48,269 nt of DNA from Actinomycetes bacterium (GCA_021803345.1 JAJZLS010000060.1:1-48269); one strand, 5' to 3'; counted from the first letter of the stretch, positions 17,151-27,857 are shown. Translations and numbers: made by a program. The notes: generated by a model not told the origin, from the letters alone.

Positions 17151-18056
17151 TCAAATAACTTTCACTTCAACTGTGTCCATTTTGAGTCTGTTTTTGATGA
17201 TTTCCACTGCTATCGGATTTTTTTCCACCGCGATGAATCTGCGGCCCATTTTTTGGGCAACTGCGGCAGTAGTTCCGCTGCCTGCAAAGAAATCCAGTAC
17301 CCATGAGTCTGGCTGAGACGATGCCTCGATGATCCTTTTTAAAATTGCTTCAGGTTTCTGGGTTGGATATCCGGTTCGTTCTTTTCCGGTGGTGTGGACG
17401 ATGGTTTGCCACCATACATCCGTGGGGACCTTTCCAAGCGCTGCTTTTTCTTTGCTTACCAGGTTTGGGGCCATATAGGGGATTCGCTCAATTTGAGAAT
17501 AGTTGAAGATATGCTGTCCAAGCTGTTTGGCGTACACCAGAATGGTGTCGTGCTTTGCGGGCCATTTTTGCTTAGAGCGACCGCCGTAGTCGTATGCCCA
17601 GATAATTTCGTTCATGAAGTTATCTCTTCCAAATATTGAATCTAAGGCCACCTTGACATAATGGACTTCCCGGTAATCGAGGTGTAGGTAAAGTGTTCCA
17701 CGACCGCTAAGTAAACGGTGACATTGTTCGAGTTTTGGAAGCAGGAATCCCAAATAGTCGTCAAACGAATCGTCGTACGAATGGGAAGACACCAATGTGG
17801 TGCGGTATTTTCTTCCGCCAAATCCGATTCTGGTCGCATCGTTATCTCTCTCAGTGCGGAGCGATGAAAGTTTTTGTATGTTCCCGGTATTAAACGGGGG
17901 GTCAATATAGATCAGATCGATGCTGTCACCAGGCAGTCTGGATAATACTGATTCTGCATCTCCGTGAATAAGTAGGTCATTAGAGGCAATGAAGTTTATT
18001 TCAACCAAGGTGGCAGGTCCGCTCGTCTGTGCGCTTTCCTTGGATACCGAATCCAT
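17151..18056 (-). CDS. DNA methyltransferase, N6-adenine/N4-cytosine type, orphan
   Basis: A 301-residue AdoMet-dependent DNA methyltransferase of the PF01555 kind. The catalytic motif IV, DLIYIDPPFNTG, comes early (about residue 45-55). The AdoMet motif I, VLDFFAGSGTTAAVAQKMGRRFIAVE, is near the C-terminus. This order marks the beta-type. TGYPTQKPEAILKRII lies between them. Start ATG 18056 is chosen for the AGGTGAT site 8 bases upstream; a GTG at 18065 is possible. No restriction nuclease or specificity subunit lies nearby; the neighbours are serA and leuA. It is therefore a likely solitary methylase. Its recognition sequence cannot be predicted. Confidence 0.88.
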   Translation of the reverse strand: MDSVSKESAQTSGPATLVEINFIASNDLLIHGDAESVLSRLPGDSIDLIYIDPPFNTGNIQKLSSLRTERDNDATRIGFGGRKYRTTLVSSHSYDDSFDDYLGFLLPKLEQCHRLLSGRGTLYLHLDYREVHYVKVALDSIFGRDNFMNEIIWAYDYGGRSKQKWPAKHDTILVYAKQLGQHIFNYSQIERIPYMAPNLVSKEKAALGKVPTDVWWQTIVHTTGKERTGYPTQKPEAILKRIIEASSQPDSWVLDFFAGSGTTAAVAQKMGRRFIAVEKNPIAVEIIKNRLKMDTVEVKVI

Positions 18057-18147
18057 ATTTATCACCTGTCATTATCGCCGATTGTCCTCATGGCATGATA
18101 GCAGTTAGCAACTGAATTAGAGTTTATGGGAACAAAACGCAAAATAT

Positions 18148-18189
18148 AATCCCGCATGCAACATACCTAGATAGGCTGCATGCGGGATT
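18148..18189 (-). terminator. Terminator after serA
   Basis: AATCCCGCATGCA (18148-18160) and TGCATGCGGGATT (18177-18189) are perfectly complementary over 13 bases around a 16-base loop. On the minus strand the stem is followed by ATATTTTGCG, a short U-rich tract. It separates serA from the methyltransferase gene. Confidence 0.7.
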
Positions 18190-18244
18190 TAATACTTAAG
18201 GGCAGCTGAATCTAGCCAATAAGCTACTGAAACCCATAAGTGCG

Positions 18245-19810
18245 TTAGCAGGAGGCTAAATGTGCGTAGATGATTCCGGGTGCCGCCTCAATATCTTTTA
18301 GAACCTGGGGGGAGAGCTGGCTGTTTACCGTCAGGACCATTAGTGCGGTATTTCCCTCTTCGGATGGACCAACGGCCATTGACGAAATGGAAACTCCCGC
18401 ATCTCCCAAAATGGTAGTTACAACACCTATCCGTCCAGGGGTATCATCATTTCGGACAATCAGCATGTTGTCGGCTGGTGGAACTTCCACCTTGTGGTCG
18501 TCGATCATGACAAGCCGTGGTTCGGATTTGGGTCCTGTCAGGGTTCCAGATACGGAATGAGTTCCACAGCTTATCGTAATCAAATTCACGTAATCCTTGG
18601 CTGTGGTGGAGGTGGTCTCCTTTATGGTCAAGCCTCTGTCTTGAGCTAGCTGCGGGGCATTTACATATGACACCGGTTCATTTGTTCCAGTCCCAAACAG
18701 CCCCTTTAGCACGGAAAGGGTAAGGATCCTTGTATCATCCTCTGCCAATGCACCCTGATATTCAATATTCAACTCTTCAGGGAGTGAACGATTCAGCGAT
18801 GCTATAAACTTTCCCAATGATTCTGCCAGGTTCTGGAAAGGTCGCACGGTTTCACTGGCCTCAGCTGCATTCACATTGACAGCGAAAGGTACGAATTCGC
18901 CAGCTAGTGCCAGTTGTACCTGCTCTGCTATCTGGACTCCCGCTTTGTCCTGCGCTTCAAAAGTTGAAGCACCAAGGTGCGGGGTAACCACAACTGACGG
19001 CAACGAGAATAGCGGTGAATCAGTGCATGGCTCGGATTCAAAAACGTCTAGACCGGCACCCTGAATTTTACCTGTTGAAATAGCGTCAAAGAGAGCTTGT
19101 TCATCTACAATTCCACCTCTTGCGGTATTGATTATGCGCATCCCAGGTTTTGCTATCTCAAGCATCTCCTTCCCAATCAGTCCAGTTGTCTCTTTCGACT
19201 TTGGCAGATGGATGGAGATGAAGTCGGAAGTTCTCATTACCTCTTCCAGGGGAAGTAACTGCACGCCCATTTGCTTGGCACGATCCTTTGATACAAAGGG
19301 GTCGAAGGCTACCAGCACCATGCCAAAGGCCAGCGCCCTTTGGGCGACAAGTGCCCCAACCCGGCCTAACCCAATGATTCCCAGAGTTTTGCCATACAGC
19401 TCCACTCCTTCCCATTTGGATCTTTCCCACTTGCCATTCACGAGGGCTGTGTGGGCTTGGGGAACATTTCGCGCCTGGGCTAGAAGCAGCGCCATCGCCT
19501 GTTCTGCGGCAGAAAGTATGTTCGACTGAGGAGCATTGACCACCATGACACCCTTTTTGGTGGCATAGGGAACGTCCACGTTGTCAAGGCCTATTCCAGC
19601 TCTTCCCACTACTATCAGGTCAGTGGCTGCGTCTAAGACTTCCGGTATCACTTTTGTTGCAGACCTGATAATCAAGGCGTGTGCCCCGGGAATCTGTTCT
19701 ACAAGTTGTTCCTTGGTGAGGTTGAGAGCAACGTCCACGGTGTGGCCAGCCTGTCGTAGTTGGTCTAGGCCAGTCTCTGCGATTTCTTCGGTTACTAAAA
19801 TGCGTGCCAT
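18245..19810 (-). CDS. serA: D-3-phosphoglycerate dehydrogenase, long form
   Basis: A 521-residue SerA that oxidises 3-phosphoglycerate with NAD+ in the first step of serine synthesis. The Rossmann motif is GIIGLGRVGALVAQRALAFG. The catalytic region includes IINTARGGIVDEQAL and VVTPHLGAST. Beyond residue about 310 lie an allosteric-substrate-binding domain and a C-terminal ACT domain (NMLIVRNDDTPGRIGVVTTILGDAGVSISSM), the architecture of mycobacterial-type SerA that is serine-inhibited. The start ATG 19810 has AAGGAAA upstream. aspC lies upstream on the same strand after 212 bases with folded structure. Confidence 0.97.
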   Translation of the reverse strand: MARILVTEEIAETGLDQLRQAGHTVDVALNLTKEQLVEQIPGAHALIIRSATKVIPEVLDAATDLIVVGRAGIGLDNVDVPYATKKGVMVVNAPQSNILSAAEQAMALLLAQARNVPQAHTALVNGKWERSKWEGVELYGKTLGIIGLGRVGALVAQRALAFGMVLVAFDPFVSKDRAKQMGVQLLPLEEVMRTSDFISIHLPKSKETTGLIGKEMLEIAKPGMRIINTARGGIVDEQALFDAISTGKIQGAGLDVFESEPCTDSPLFSLPSVVVTPHLGASTFEAQDKAGVQIAEQVQLALAGEFVPFAVNVNAAEASETVRPFQNLAESLGKFIASLNRSLPEELNIEYQGALAEDDTRILTLSVLKGLFGTGTNEPVSYVNAPQLAQDRGLTIKETTSTTAKDYVNLITISCGTHSVSGTLTGPKSEPRLVMIDDHKVEVPPADNMLIVRNDDTPGRIGVVTTILGDAGVSISSMAVGPSEEGNTALMVLTVNSQLSPQVLKDIEAAPGIIYAHLASC

Positions 19811-19849
19811 ATTATCGATTTCCTTAGTTCATAAAAGAGCAGACTTAAA

Positions 19850-19993
19850 GGCTAGGAACTTTTGGACTTAGTGCCGTGTTTCCTAGCCATGAGATTAGTA
19901 GATGAGTGAACCATATTGCACTTCAGCGCCATAACTGATTACGTTTGCTTGTTGAATTTATCGTCAAGCCAAGTAGCTGAGGAATATGGTTCA
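19850..19993 (-). promoter_or_regulatory. Structured serA leader with possible Ser-rich leader peptide
   Basis: Two perfect foldbacks lie before serA. TGAACCATATT (19907-19917) pairs with AATATGGTTCA (19983-19993), 11 bp. GGCTAGGAA (19850-19858) pairs with TTCCTAGCC (19880-19888), 9 bp. Within the second, the minus strand from ATG 19890 to TAG 19852 reads MARKHGTKSKSS, ending in Ser-Lys-Ser-Ser. The 3' arm is followed by only TTT. This could be a serine-responsive leader, but the U-run is weak and no Shine-Dalgarno or promoter is evident, so the reading is tentative. Confidence 0.3.
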
Positions 19994-20022
19994 AGTATCA
20001 GATTCAGTCTTCGAGAAACACT

Positions 20023-22407
<2,385 letters not shown>

Positions 22408-22429
22408 CCGTTAGAAGTAGATCTATTGC

Positions 22430-22459
22430 AAGGGCCCCGATCGATCGATCGGGGCCCTT
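22430..22459. terminator. Bidirectional terminator, 30-bp perfect palindrome
   Basis: Positions 22430-22459 form a perfect 30-base palindrome whose outer arms are AAGGGCCCCGATCGA and its complement. It lies between the convergent serC and the M23-like gene. A short T-containing tail follows on each side. It serves both genes most likely. Confidence 0.75.
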
Positions 22460-22520
22460 AGTTAATCCAAAGTGCAGTTAGCGTTGCAGTTCTACTGTGA
22501 TTAGCTTGGTTTTTCACTGA

Positions 22521-23900
22521 TTACCACTGAGGCCATCCACTTGCAAGGGAACCTGTTGGGTTATTTTGCAATACTCCACCCGGGGATCCAAGGGATCTGA
22601 GTAGTTGAGAAAAGTTGTATCCATATGCGGTGGAGTTGGCCCCATAGAACTGGCCAGAGTATCTGGCCAATGTTTCACCTATCAGTGGCGATCCCCAGCC
22701 CGTTTCGATTCCGTCGAAACCTTCGTACATTTCACCGAGTACTGTTCCCGAGTTCACGGTTTGGCCAATGCTTACCTCGGGTCTGACGTCTTCACCCACA
22801 TAGACGATTTTTCCTGCTGCTGGGCCGCTGGTGAGCCGGTATGCAATGTATGTACCACCAGGCCATCCGCCATTATAGGTGCTAAGGACTACCCCGTTTC
22901 CGATAGCGAATATCGGTCCATATCCCGAGAAGTCCACCCCTTGGTCAATTCTCTCTGGTGATAACCCTGCTATAGCACGGAAGGGGTTGGCGTAACCTGC
23001 CGGGGATGGTCCAACGATTCCTGATGGAAGGTTCCCGGCAGAGCCAGAGGATCCGGAATTGGAAGGAGCATTTTGTATGACCTGTTGTTGAGCCGCTGCT
23101 GCTGCTGCTGCAGCTGCTGCCGCCGCAGCAGCTGCAGCGGCCTGTCTTGCCGCATTAGCCCTTGCAGCTGCCGCTGCCGCTGCCGCTGCCGCTGCTGCAG
23201 CCTGTTGTTGTTCCACTAAAGTTGCAATTGTCGAGTTTACTGAATCCAGCTGTGCTTTTTCTTGGTTTACAGTAGCCTGGGCCGCATTTTGGGCTGCAGA
23301 TACTTGTTTTAGCTGAGCTGATGCTTGAGCTTGAAGACTCTTGAGTGATCCCTGTTCCTGGTTCAGATTTTGGGTGGTGGACTGAAAGGAGGCAATCAAG
23401 TCTGACTGTGAACTGGTTACGGTATTCAGGTATTCTTGTCGAAGCGATGATTGTTCGGGATTCTCACTGATAAGGGTATAGATTGCAGTTAGATTACCCC
23501 CGGATACGTAAGAGTTGATGGCTTCGGTTGCGAGTTTCGATTTGATTGAGGCTATCTTTGTCTGATCCTGCGAGATTTGCGTTTTGGTGCTTGTGATTCG
23601 CTGGTTGATCTGGTCGAGGTTTGTCTTGGCTTGGTCATATTTGTGAACTAGTTGAGCAACTTCTGCCCCCAAGTAATTCAGTCTTGACGCAATGGCTGCT
23701 GCTTGGGCTTTTTCACTGGCAATGGACTGGGCATTGGCATTTGGGCTTGCTGGAATAATTTGTATCAGCGAAGCTGCCCCCGCCGTAAATGCCAATAGCG
23801 TTGCACTTTTTCGTAGTGGTGAAAATCGTTTCAACTTCACTTTAACGTAATTATGGTTTGGTTTCACGACCCTGAAGACTTTAGTGCCTCTGTATAGCAA
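22521..23900 (-). CDS. Secreted coiled-coil protein with poly-Ala linker and degenerate M23-like domain
   Basis: A 459-residue exported protein. A basic N-terminus is followed by a hydrophobic signal (SATLLAFTAGAASLIQIIP) and an ANA-type cleavage region near residue 57. Residues about 60-235 are a long coiled coil rich in Q, K, S and A, as in peptidoglycan-hydrolase regulators of the EnvC/PcsB kind. Two runs of mostly alanine follow (about 238-285). The C-terminal domain resembles the lysostaphin/M23 fold, but the usual metal ligands are missing: HxGxD reads IDQGVDF, and the last HxH position reads IETGW. It is therefore probably not a zinc peptidase but a binding or activating domain at the cell wall. 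The true start may be further in than 23900. Confidence 0.75.
   Translation of the reverse strand: MLYRGTKVFRVVKPNHNYVKVKLKRFSPLRKSATLLAFTAGAASLIQIIPASPNANAQSIASEKAQAAAIASRLNYLGAEVAQLVHKYDQAKTNLDQINQRITSTKTQISQDQTKIASIKSKLATEAINSYVSGGNLTAIYTLISENPEQSSLRQEYLNTVTSSQSDLIASFQSTTQNLNQEQGSLKSLQAQASAQLKQVSAAQNAAQATVNQEKAQLDSVNSTIATLVEQQQAAAAAAAAAAAAARANAARQAAAAAAAAAAAAAAAAAQQQVIQNAPSNSGSSGSAGNLPSGIVGPSPAGYANPFRAIAGLSPERIDQGVDFSGYGPIFAIGNGVVLSTYNGGWPGGTYIAYRLTSGPAAGKIVYVGEDVRPEVSIGQTVNSGTVLGEMYEGFDGIETGWGSPLIGETLARYSGQFYGANSTAYGYNFSQLLRSLGSPGGVLQNNPTGSLASGWPQW
23090..23215. repeat. GCN triplet-rich tract encoding poly-alanine
   Basis: Two blocks of repeated gct/gcc/gca triplets inside the secreted protein gene are separated by codons for Arg, Asn and Gln. 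Triplet tracts of this sort can change length by slippage in frame, giving length variation in the linker. Confidence 0.7.
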
Positions 23901-24108
23901 ATGTGTCTGTTTTTGAAAATAGAGCTCACATAAGTGTGATTCTTTTTAGATAACGTGGGTTTATACAGCTTAAATACTGATTTGGCTAAATCGATGGCTA
24001 CATATTCTACGGGCTTGCTCTAGTTTTTGCAGTGGTTATTTCTTTCTCACATTCAAAACTGTTCTTAAAAGTTGATAGAGGATGTGCAAGAAAGTTAGTA
24101 GAAAGGTA

Positions 24109-24156
24109 TATAATAGTTATAGTTGAATTTATAAGTTTATTATAGATTCAACTATA
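24109..24156 (+). promoter_or_regulatory. hsp20-hspR promoter with large inverted-repeat operator
   Basis: A consensus -10 TATAAT (24109-24114) is followed at once by TATAGTTGAAT (24118-24128) and its perfect complement ATTCAACTATA (24146-24156), separated by 17 bases. The repeat overlaps the expected start of transcription and contains TTGA...TCAA, like the HAIR element (CTTGAGT-N7-ACTCAAG) bound by HspR, but with longer spacing. Regulation by the HspR-like protein encoded downstream is the natural inference. No clear -35 is visible. Confidence 0.6.
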
Positions 24157-24195
24157 GAGATGCTGAGGCCTTCGATACTGAAGGGAGGAGAGATG

Positions 24196-24633
24196 ATGTT
24201 GATGCGTACTGATCCATTTCGTGAACTTGACAGATTTGCACAGCAAATTTGGGGAACCCCGGTAAGACCGGCGGCAATGCCGATTGATGCATACCGCCAA
24301 GGGGATCATTTCATTGCAGAATTCGATCTTCCTGGGGTTGACGAAGAGTCAATCGACCTTACCGTTGAAAAGAACATACTTACGGTCCGTGCTGAGCGCA
24401 GTCGTGTCGTAGCTCAAGAGGATGACTCAACCGAAGTCATAATTTCAGAGCGCCCGTATGGGACCTACAGCAGACAGTTGTTTTTAGGTGAAACTTTGGA
24501 TACCGACCATATAGATGCGAGTTATATAAACGGTGTTCTAACCGTCAAGATACCGATCGCTGAGACAGCCAAAGCTCGCAAAGTACAGATAAATACAGCA
24601 CCTAAAAAGAAGAGCGCAGCTCTAAGCGCGTAA
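24196..24633 (+). CDS. Small heat shock protein Hsp20
   Basis: A 145-residue alpha-crystallin family chaperone that holds unfolding proteins. The N-terminal MRTDPFRELDRFAQQIWG is typical of bacterial Hsp20. The alpha-crystallin domain spans about residues 35-130 (IAEFDLPGVDEESIDLTVEKNILTVRAER, then ERPYGTYSRQLFLGE, then YINGVLTVKIPIAE). A C-terminal I-x-I-like KVQINT follows. GGGAGG at 24183-24188 places the start at ATG 24196 or 24193. An inverted-repeat operator lies upstream and an HspR-type regulator gene lies 65 bases downstream. Confidence 0.95.
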   Translation: MLMRTDPFRELDRFAQQIWGTPVRPAAMPIDAYRQGDHFIAEFDLPGVDEESIDLTVEKNILTVRAERSRVVAQEDDSTEVIISERPYGTYSRQLFLGETLDTDHIDASYINGVLTVKIPIAETAKARKVQINTAPKKKSAALSA

Positions 24634-24644
24634 GCAATTTAGTT

Positions 24645-24673
24645 GGAGGATCGTAGAACATCTACGGTCCTCC
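24645..24673 (+). promoter_or_regulatory. Stem-loop between hsp20 and hspR
   Basis: GGAGGATCGTAGA (24645-24657) pairs with TCTACGGTCCTCC (24661-24673), 12 of 13 positions, with a 3-base loop. The following sequence is TCTTGG, not a full U-run, so this may be a partial terminator or an RNA-stability element giving less regulator than chaperone. Confidence 0.55.
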
Positions 24674-24698
24674 TCTTGGAATCGAGGGTCAGTTGAGG

Positions 24699-25022
24699 AT
24701 GACGAGATTTGAATTTCCATTTGAAAACGAGCATGCGGCAATTTATTCGGTCGGCCAGGTGGCAGAGATGCTTGGCGTGCAGCCGGCATTTTTACGGAGA
24801 TTAGACAATGAAAATCTCATTCAACCAGCCAGAAGCGAAGGAGGCCAAAGGCGATATAGCCAGTCTCAAATTCAGGCAGTTCAAAGGATCGTAGGACTTA
24901 CTTCGGAAGGATTGAACCTAGCCGGAGTGCGTAGGCTGTTGACTCTTGAAAACCAGGTCAGGGCTCTTGAACAGCAGATCAGGGAGTTTGGTGAGGATGC
25001 TGTTCAACCTCAGTTTGAATAG
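24699..25022 (+). CDS. hspR: MerR-family transcriptional regulator, HspR-like
   Basis: A 107-residue one-domain MerR protein. The winged helix reads YSVGQVAEMLGVQPAFLRRLDNENLIQPARSEGGQRRYS, and EGLNLAGVRRLLTLENQVRALEQQI is the signature of HspR, the heat-shock repressor that works with DnaK in actinobacteria. The start ATG 24699 follows GAGGG by about 10 bases. The gene is downstream of hsp20, so a self-contained feedback circuit is likely: the repressor falls off when misfolded protein occupies its partner. Another MerR regulator of the same subfamily is the only real alternative. Confidence 0.85.
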   Translation: MTRFEFPFENEHAAIYSVGQVAEMLGVQPAFLRRLDNENLIQPARSEGGQRRYSQSQIQAVQRIVGLTSEGLNLAGVRRLLTLENQVRALEQQIREFGEDAVQPQFE

Positions 25023-25032
25023 TTGTTAACTA

Positions 25033-25070
25033 TTATGAAAGAAGCACCTCAGTTGGTGCTTCTTTCATAA
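25033..25070. terminator. Bidirectional terminator between hspR and leuD
   Basis: TTATGAAAGAAGCACC (25033-25048) and GGTGCTTCTTTCATAA (25055-25070) pair perfectly over 16 bases around a 6-base loop. It lies between convergent genes and includes A/T-rich ends on both strands. Confidence 0.85.
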
Positions 25071-25099
25071 TTACATGTCTTGTTTGGCAGCCAATTTGC

Positions 25100-25693
25100 T
25101 TAGGACAGTGACGGCAGCCAGGTAGGACGCTCTGATTCAAAAGAACTTATGTCCTTTTCATATCTAAGCGATATGCCAATATCGTCCAGCCCTTCAAGTA
25201 GTCGAAACTGGGTGAAATCATCAATCGGGAAGATGGCGACGAGCCCAATGGATGGAACTGAGACTGTCTTGCTGCTTATATCGATCACTATTTCGGTCTT
25301 TGGATCTTTGAGAACCGCCTCACTGATTGCATCCACGTCTTGTTGACTCAGGACTACTGGAACCAGTCCAGCCTTGGTGGAATTGTTGCGGAATATATCT
25401 CCGAACCGTGGTGAAATAACTGCTTCAAATCCGTAATCAGTTAGAGCCCAAACCGCGTGCTCCCTGGAGGATCCGGTTCCGAAATTTGGCCCGGCAACGA
25501 TGATGTTTGCATCCTCGTAGGCTGGGTTATTTAGTACAAAGTTCGGATCTTCCCGCCATTGGGAAAACAGTCCTGCCCCAAATCCGGTTCTCTCTACCTT
25601 TTTTAGCCATTCGGAGGGAATAATCTGGTCGGTGTCGACATCGCTTCGGCCAAGCGGTAAAGCGGTACCTTTAATTTGTTTTATCGGTTGCAT
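25100..25693 (-). CDS. leuD: 3-isopropylmalate dehydratase small subunit
   Basis: A 197-residue swivel-domain subunit of isopropylmalate isomerase. PLGRSDVDTDQIIPSEWLKKVERTGFG and GPNFGTGSSREHAVWALTDYGFEAVISPRFGDIFRNNSTKAGLVPV are typical of bacterial LeuD. It acts with LeuC in leucine synthesis and, in the citramalate route, also isomerises citramalate to 3-methylmalate. An AAAGGA site precedes ATG 25693. It follows leuC after 24 bases. Confidence 0.96.
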   Translation of the reverse strand: MQPIKQIKGTALPLGRSDVDTDQIIPSEWLKKVERTGFGAGLFSQWREDPNFVLNNPAYEDANIIVAGPNFGTGSSREHAVWALTDYGFEAVISPRFGDIFRNNSTKAGLVPVVLSQQDVDAISEAVLKDPKTEIVIDISSKTVSVPSIGLVAIFPIDDFTQFRLLEGLDDIGISLRYEKDISSFESERPTWLPSLS

Positions 25694-25717
25694 AAATAGT
25701 TCCTTTCTTGGTCGAAT

Positions 25718-27115
25718 TTAGATCTGATCTGGAGTCGCAAAGTGGCCTGCCACTGCTGTTGCAGCTGCTACTGCGGGGGAAACCAAGTGGGTCCTCCCAC
25801 CTTTCCCCTGGCGCCCTTCGAAGTTCCGGTTTGAGGTGGATGCAGCCCTTTGCCCGGGAGAGAGATGATCGGGGTTCATCCCGAGACACATCGAACAACC
25901 GGCTTCTCGCCATTCGAAGCCTGCCTCTAAAAAGATCTTGTCCAGACCTTCAGCTTCAGCTTGAGCCTTTACTTTTTGAGAACCAGGTACCACTAAAGCT
26001 CTTATTCCTGGTGCTACCCGCTTTCCTTTGACCACGCCTGATGCCAGTCTCAAATCTTCGATTCGGGAATTGGTGCAGGAGCCAATAAAGACGGTGTCAA
26101 CTGATATTTCTGTAATCGGAGTACCGGCCGCAAGTCCCATGTAACTCAGAGCACGTGCAGCCGCCTCGCGCTGGGACGGTTCTAGGAAACTTTCCGGATC
26201 TGGGACTGAACCTGAAATTGGCACCACTTGGGAAGGATTTGTTCCCCATGATACATACGGAGATAACGTTGATGCATCTATCACAACCTCTTTGTCGAAC
26301 TGTGCGTCAGGATCAGTTGACAGTGACTTCCAATACTCTACTGCTTTGTCCCAGTCAGCTCCCTTTGGAGCATGAGGGCGTCCCTTTATGTACTCGAAAG
26401 TAATCTCATCCGGTGCTATCATCCCGGCCCTGGCGCCGGCCTCAATACTCATATTGCAGATTGTCATGCGACCTTCCATGGAAAGCGATCGGATCGCCGT
26501 ACCCCGGTATTCGATTACGTAGCCGATCCCGCCTCCGGTGCCAATTTCCCCTATTATTGCGAGGATGATGTCTTTAGCGGTGACGCCCGGGGGGATTTCT
26601 CCCTCTACCGTGACGGCCATGGTTCCAGGCCTGAGTTGCGGAAGGGTCTGAGTGGCTAGGACATGTTCGACTTCGGATGTTCCGATGCCAAATGCCAGGG
26701 CACCCAAAGCGCCATGAGTAGCAGTATGGCTGTCGCCGCACACAATTGTCATCCCTGGAAGGGATAGTCCTTGTTCGGGACCTATTACGTGGACAATGCC
26801 CTGGTTTTTGTCGCCCATGGGATAAAGAGTTATTCCGAATTCTTTACAATTTGTTGCAAGCACGTCAAGCTGCTTGGCTGAAATTGGATCGGATACCGGC
26901 TTGTCAATGTCGGTGGTTGGCACGTTGTGATCTGCGGTTGCAATTGTAAGATCAGGTCTTCTGACCTTTCTATTTGCCATTCGAAGACCATCAAATGCCT
27001 GTGCAGAAGTTACTTCATGAACAAGGTGAAGATCGATGTAGAGAAGTTCCGGCTCGTTTTCGCCCTTATGAGCTACGTGTGCGTCCCAAACTTTTTCGCT
27101 AAGAGTTTTGCCCAT
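25718..27115 (-). CDS. leuC: 3-isopropylmalate dehydratase large subunit
   Basis: A 465-residue aconitase-family enzyme. [22 protein letters not shown]-like active-site sequence is present ([14 protein letters not shown]). The iron-sulfur cysteines are in FIGSCTNSR and [29 protein letters not shown] closes the active site. It is full length. In this window it should serve both the leucine and the citramalate-based isoleucine branches. Upstream 27116-27313 was examined for a leader peptide and terminator; none was convincing. A TATAAG-like -10 on the minus strand near 27220 is the best promoter candidate. Confidence 0.97.
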   Translation of the reverse strand: MGKTLSEKVWDAHVAHKGENEPELLYIDLHLVHEVTSAQAFDGLRMANRKVRRPDLTIATADHNVPTTDIDKPVSDPISAKQLDVLATNCKEFGITLYPMGDKNQGIVHVIGPEQGLSLPGMTIVCGDSHTATHGALGALAFGIGTSEVEHVLATQTLPQLRPGTMAVTVEGEIPPGVTAKDIILAIIGEIGTGGGIGYVIEYRGTAIRSLSMEGRMTICNMSIEAGARAGMIAPDEITFEYIKGRPHAPKGADWDKAVEYWKSLSTDPDAQFDKEVVIDASTLSPYVSWGTNPSQVVPISGSVPDPESFLEPSQREAAARALSYMGLAAGTPITEISVDTVFIGSCTNSRIEDLRLASGVVKGKRVAPGIRALVVPGSQKVKAQAEAEGLDKIFLEAGFEWREAGCSMCLGMNPDHLSPGQRAASTSNRNFEGRQGKGGRTHLVSPAVAAATAVAGHFATPDQI

Positions 27116-27313
27116 TCCTGACCCCGTCTATTCGGTGATTAAGTTTCCGGTAATCCTATTCGTACTTGGTATTGGCTGGATAGGGTTCCGCCGGATAAAC
27201 AAGAATAAGAATAACTTATACCGGTATTGAAATCATAGTCGAAAACATCGATTGTTTAATGCTTCAAGTGCTTGACCTCAGGCCCAACGGATGGGTGACG
27301 GAATGGCTTGGCC

Positions 27314-27778
27314 CTAGCCGACTTTTACGATCTCCACCCTTAGCACTCCACCTGGAGACTCGTACTCGACAACCTGTCCCTCTGTTTTACCCAAAATCGC
27401 CTGGCCAAGTGGTGATGCGGGAGAGATTACCGAAACACCTGGACGTTTTTCTTCGATGGATCCAATCAGATATTGTTCGAGTTCGTCGTCGCCATCGTAG
27501 CGAAGATGAACGATGGAACCCGTGGTCACGGTCTCAGATTGTTCCTCTTCCTCAACTATTTCCGCAGATGATAAAAGAGCCTGAATTTGGCGTATTCGAG
27601 CCTCCATTTTTCCTTGGGTGTCTTTGGCCGCGTGATAGTCGCCATTTTCTTTTAGGTCGCCCAGTGCCCTTGCGGCCTCGATTGCTGCAGCAATTTCAAT
27701 CCTGCCTCTTGTAGTGAGGTCTTGCAGCTCTTCTTGTAATCGTTGATATGTTTGACGAGTTAGTTTTGTTTCGGTCAC
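27314..27778 (-). CDS. greA: Transcription elongation factor GreA
   Basis: A 154-residue GreA. The N-terminal coiled coil (TRQTYQRLQEELQDLTTRGRIEIAAAIEAARALGDLKENGDYHAAKD) carries the acidic tip DLKENGDY that enters the polymerase secondary channel and stimulates transcript cleavage. The C-terminal FKBP-like domain follows (VSVISPASPLGQAILGKTEGQVVEYE). The start is GTG 27778. TACTTT (27791-27786 on the minus strand) lies 7 bases upstream, so the message is probably leaderless. Its placement beside attenuated operons is interesting but not evidence of a link. Confidence 0.95.
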   Translation of the reverse strand: MTETKLTRQTYQRLQEELQDLTTRGRIEIAAAIEAARALGDLKENGDYHAAKDTQGKMEARIRQIQALLSSAEIVEEEEQSETVTTGSIVHLRYDGDDELEQYLIGSIEEKRPGVSVISPASPLGQAILGKTEGQVVEYESPGGVLRVEIVKVG

Positions 27779-27857
27779 GTATTACAAAGTAGTAGCTAAG
27801 ATTTATTTTGTAACTGTTGAATGGCTATGCATTGGTTTCAAAAATCGTTAAAACTAC

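Noticed and set aside
23090-23215. Triplet-rich tract considered as a CRISPR or tandem repeat array.
   Set aside because: There are no spaced repeats; it is simply alanine codons within a coiled-coil/linker protein in one open frame.
27116-27313. Possible branched-chain leader before leuC: the minus strand has codons Val-Ile-Leu-Ile-Leu-Val in one frame.
   Set aside because: The stretch directly follows a stop codon, has no start codon in frame, and no stem-loop with U-run lies before leuC. It is probably chance in an A/T-rich promoter region.
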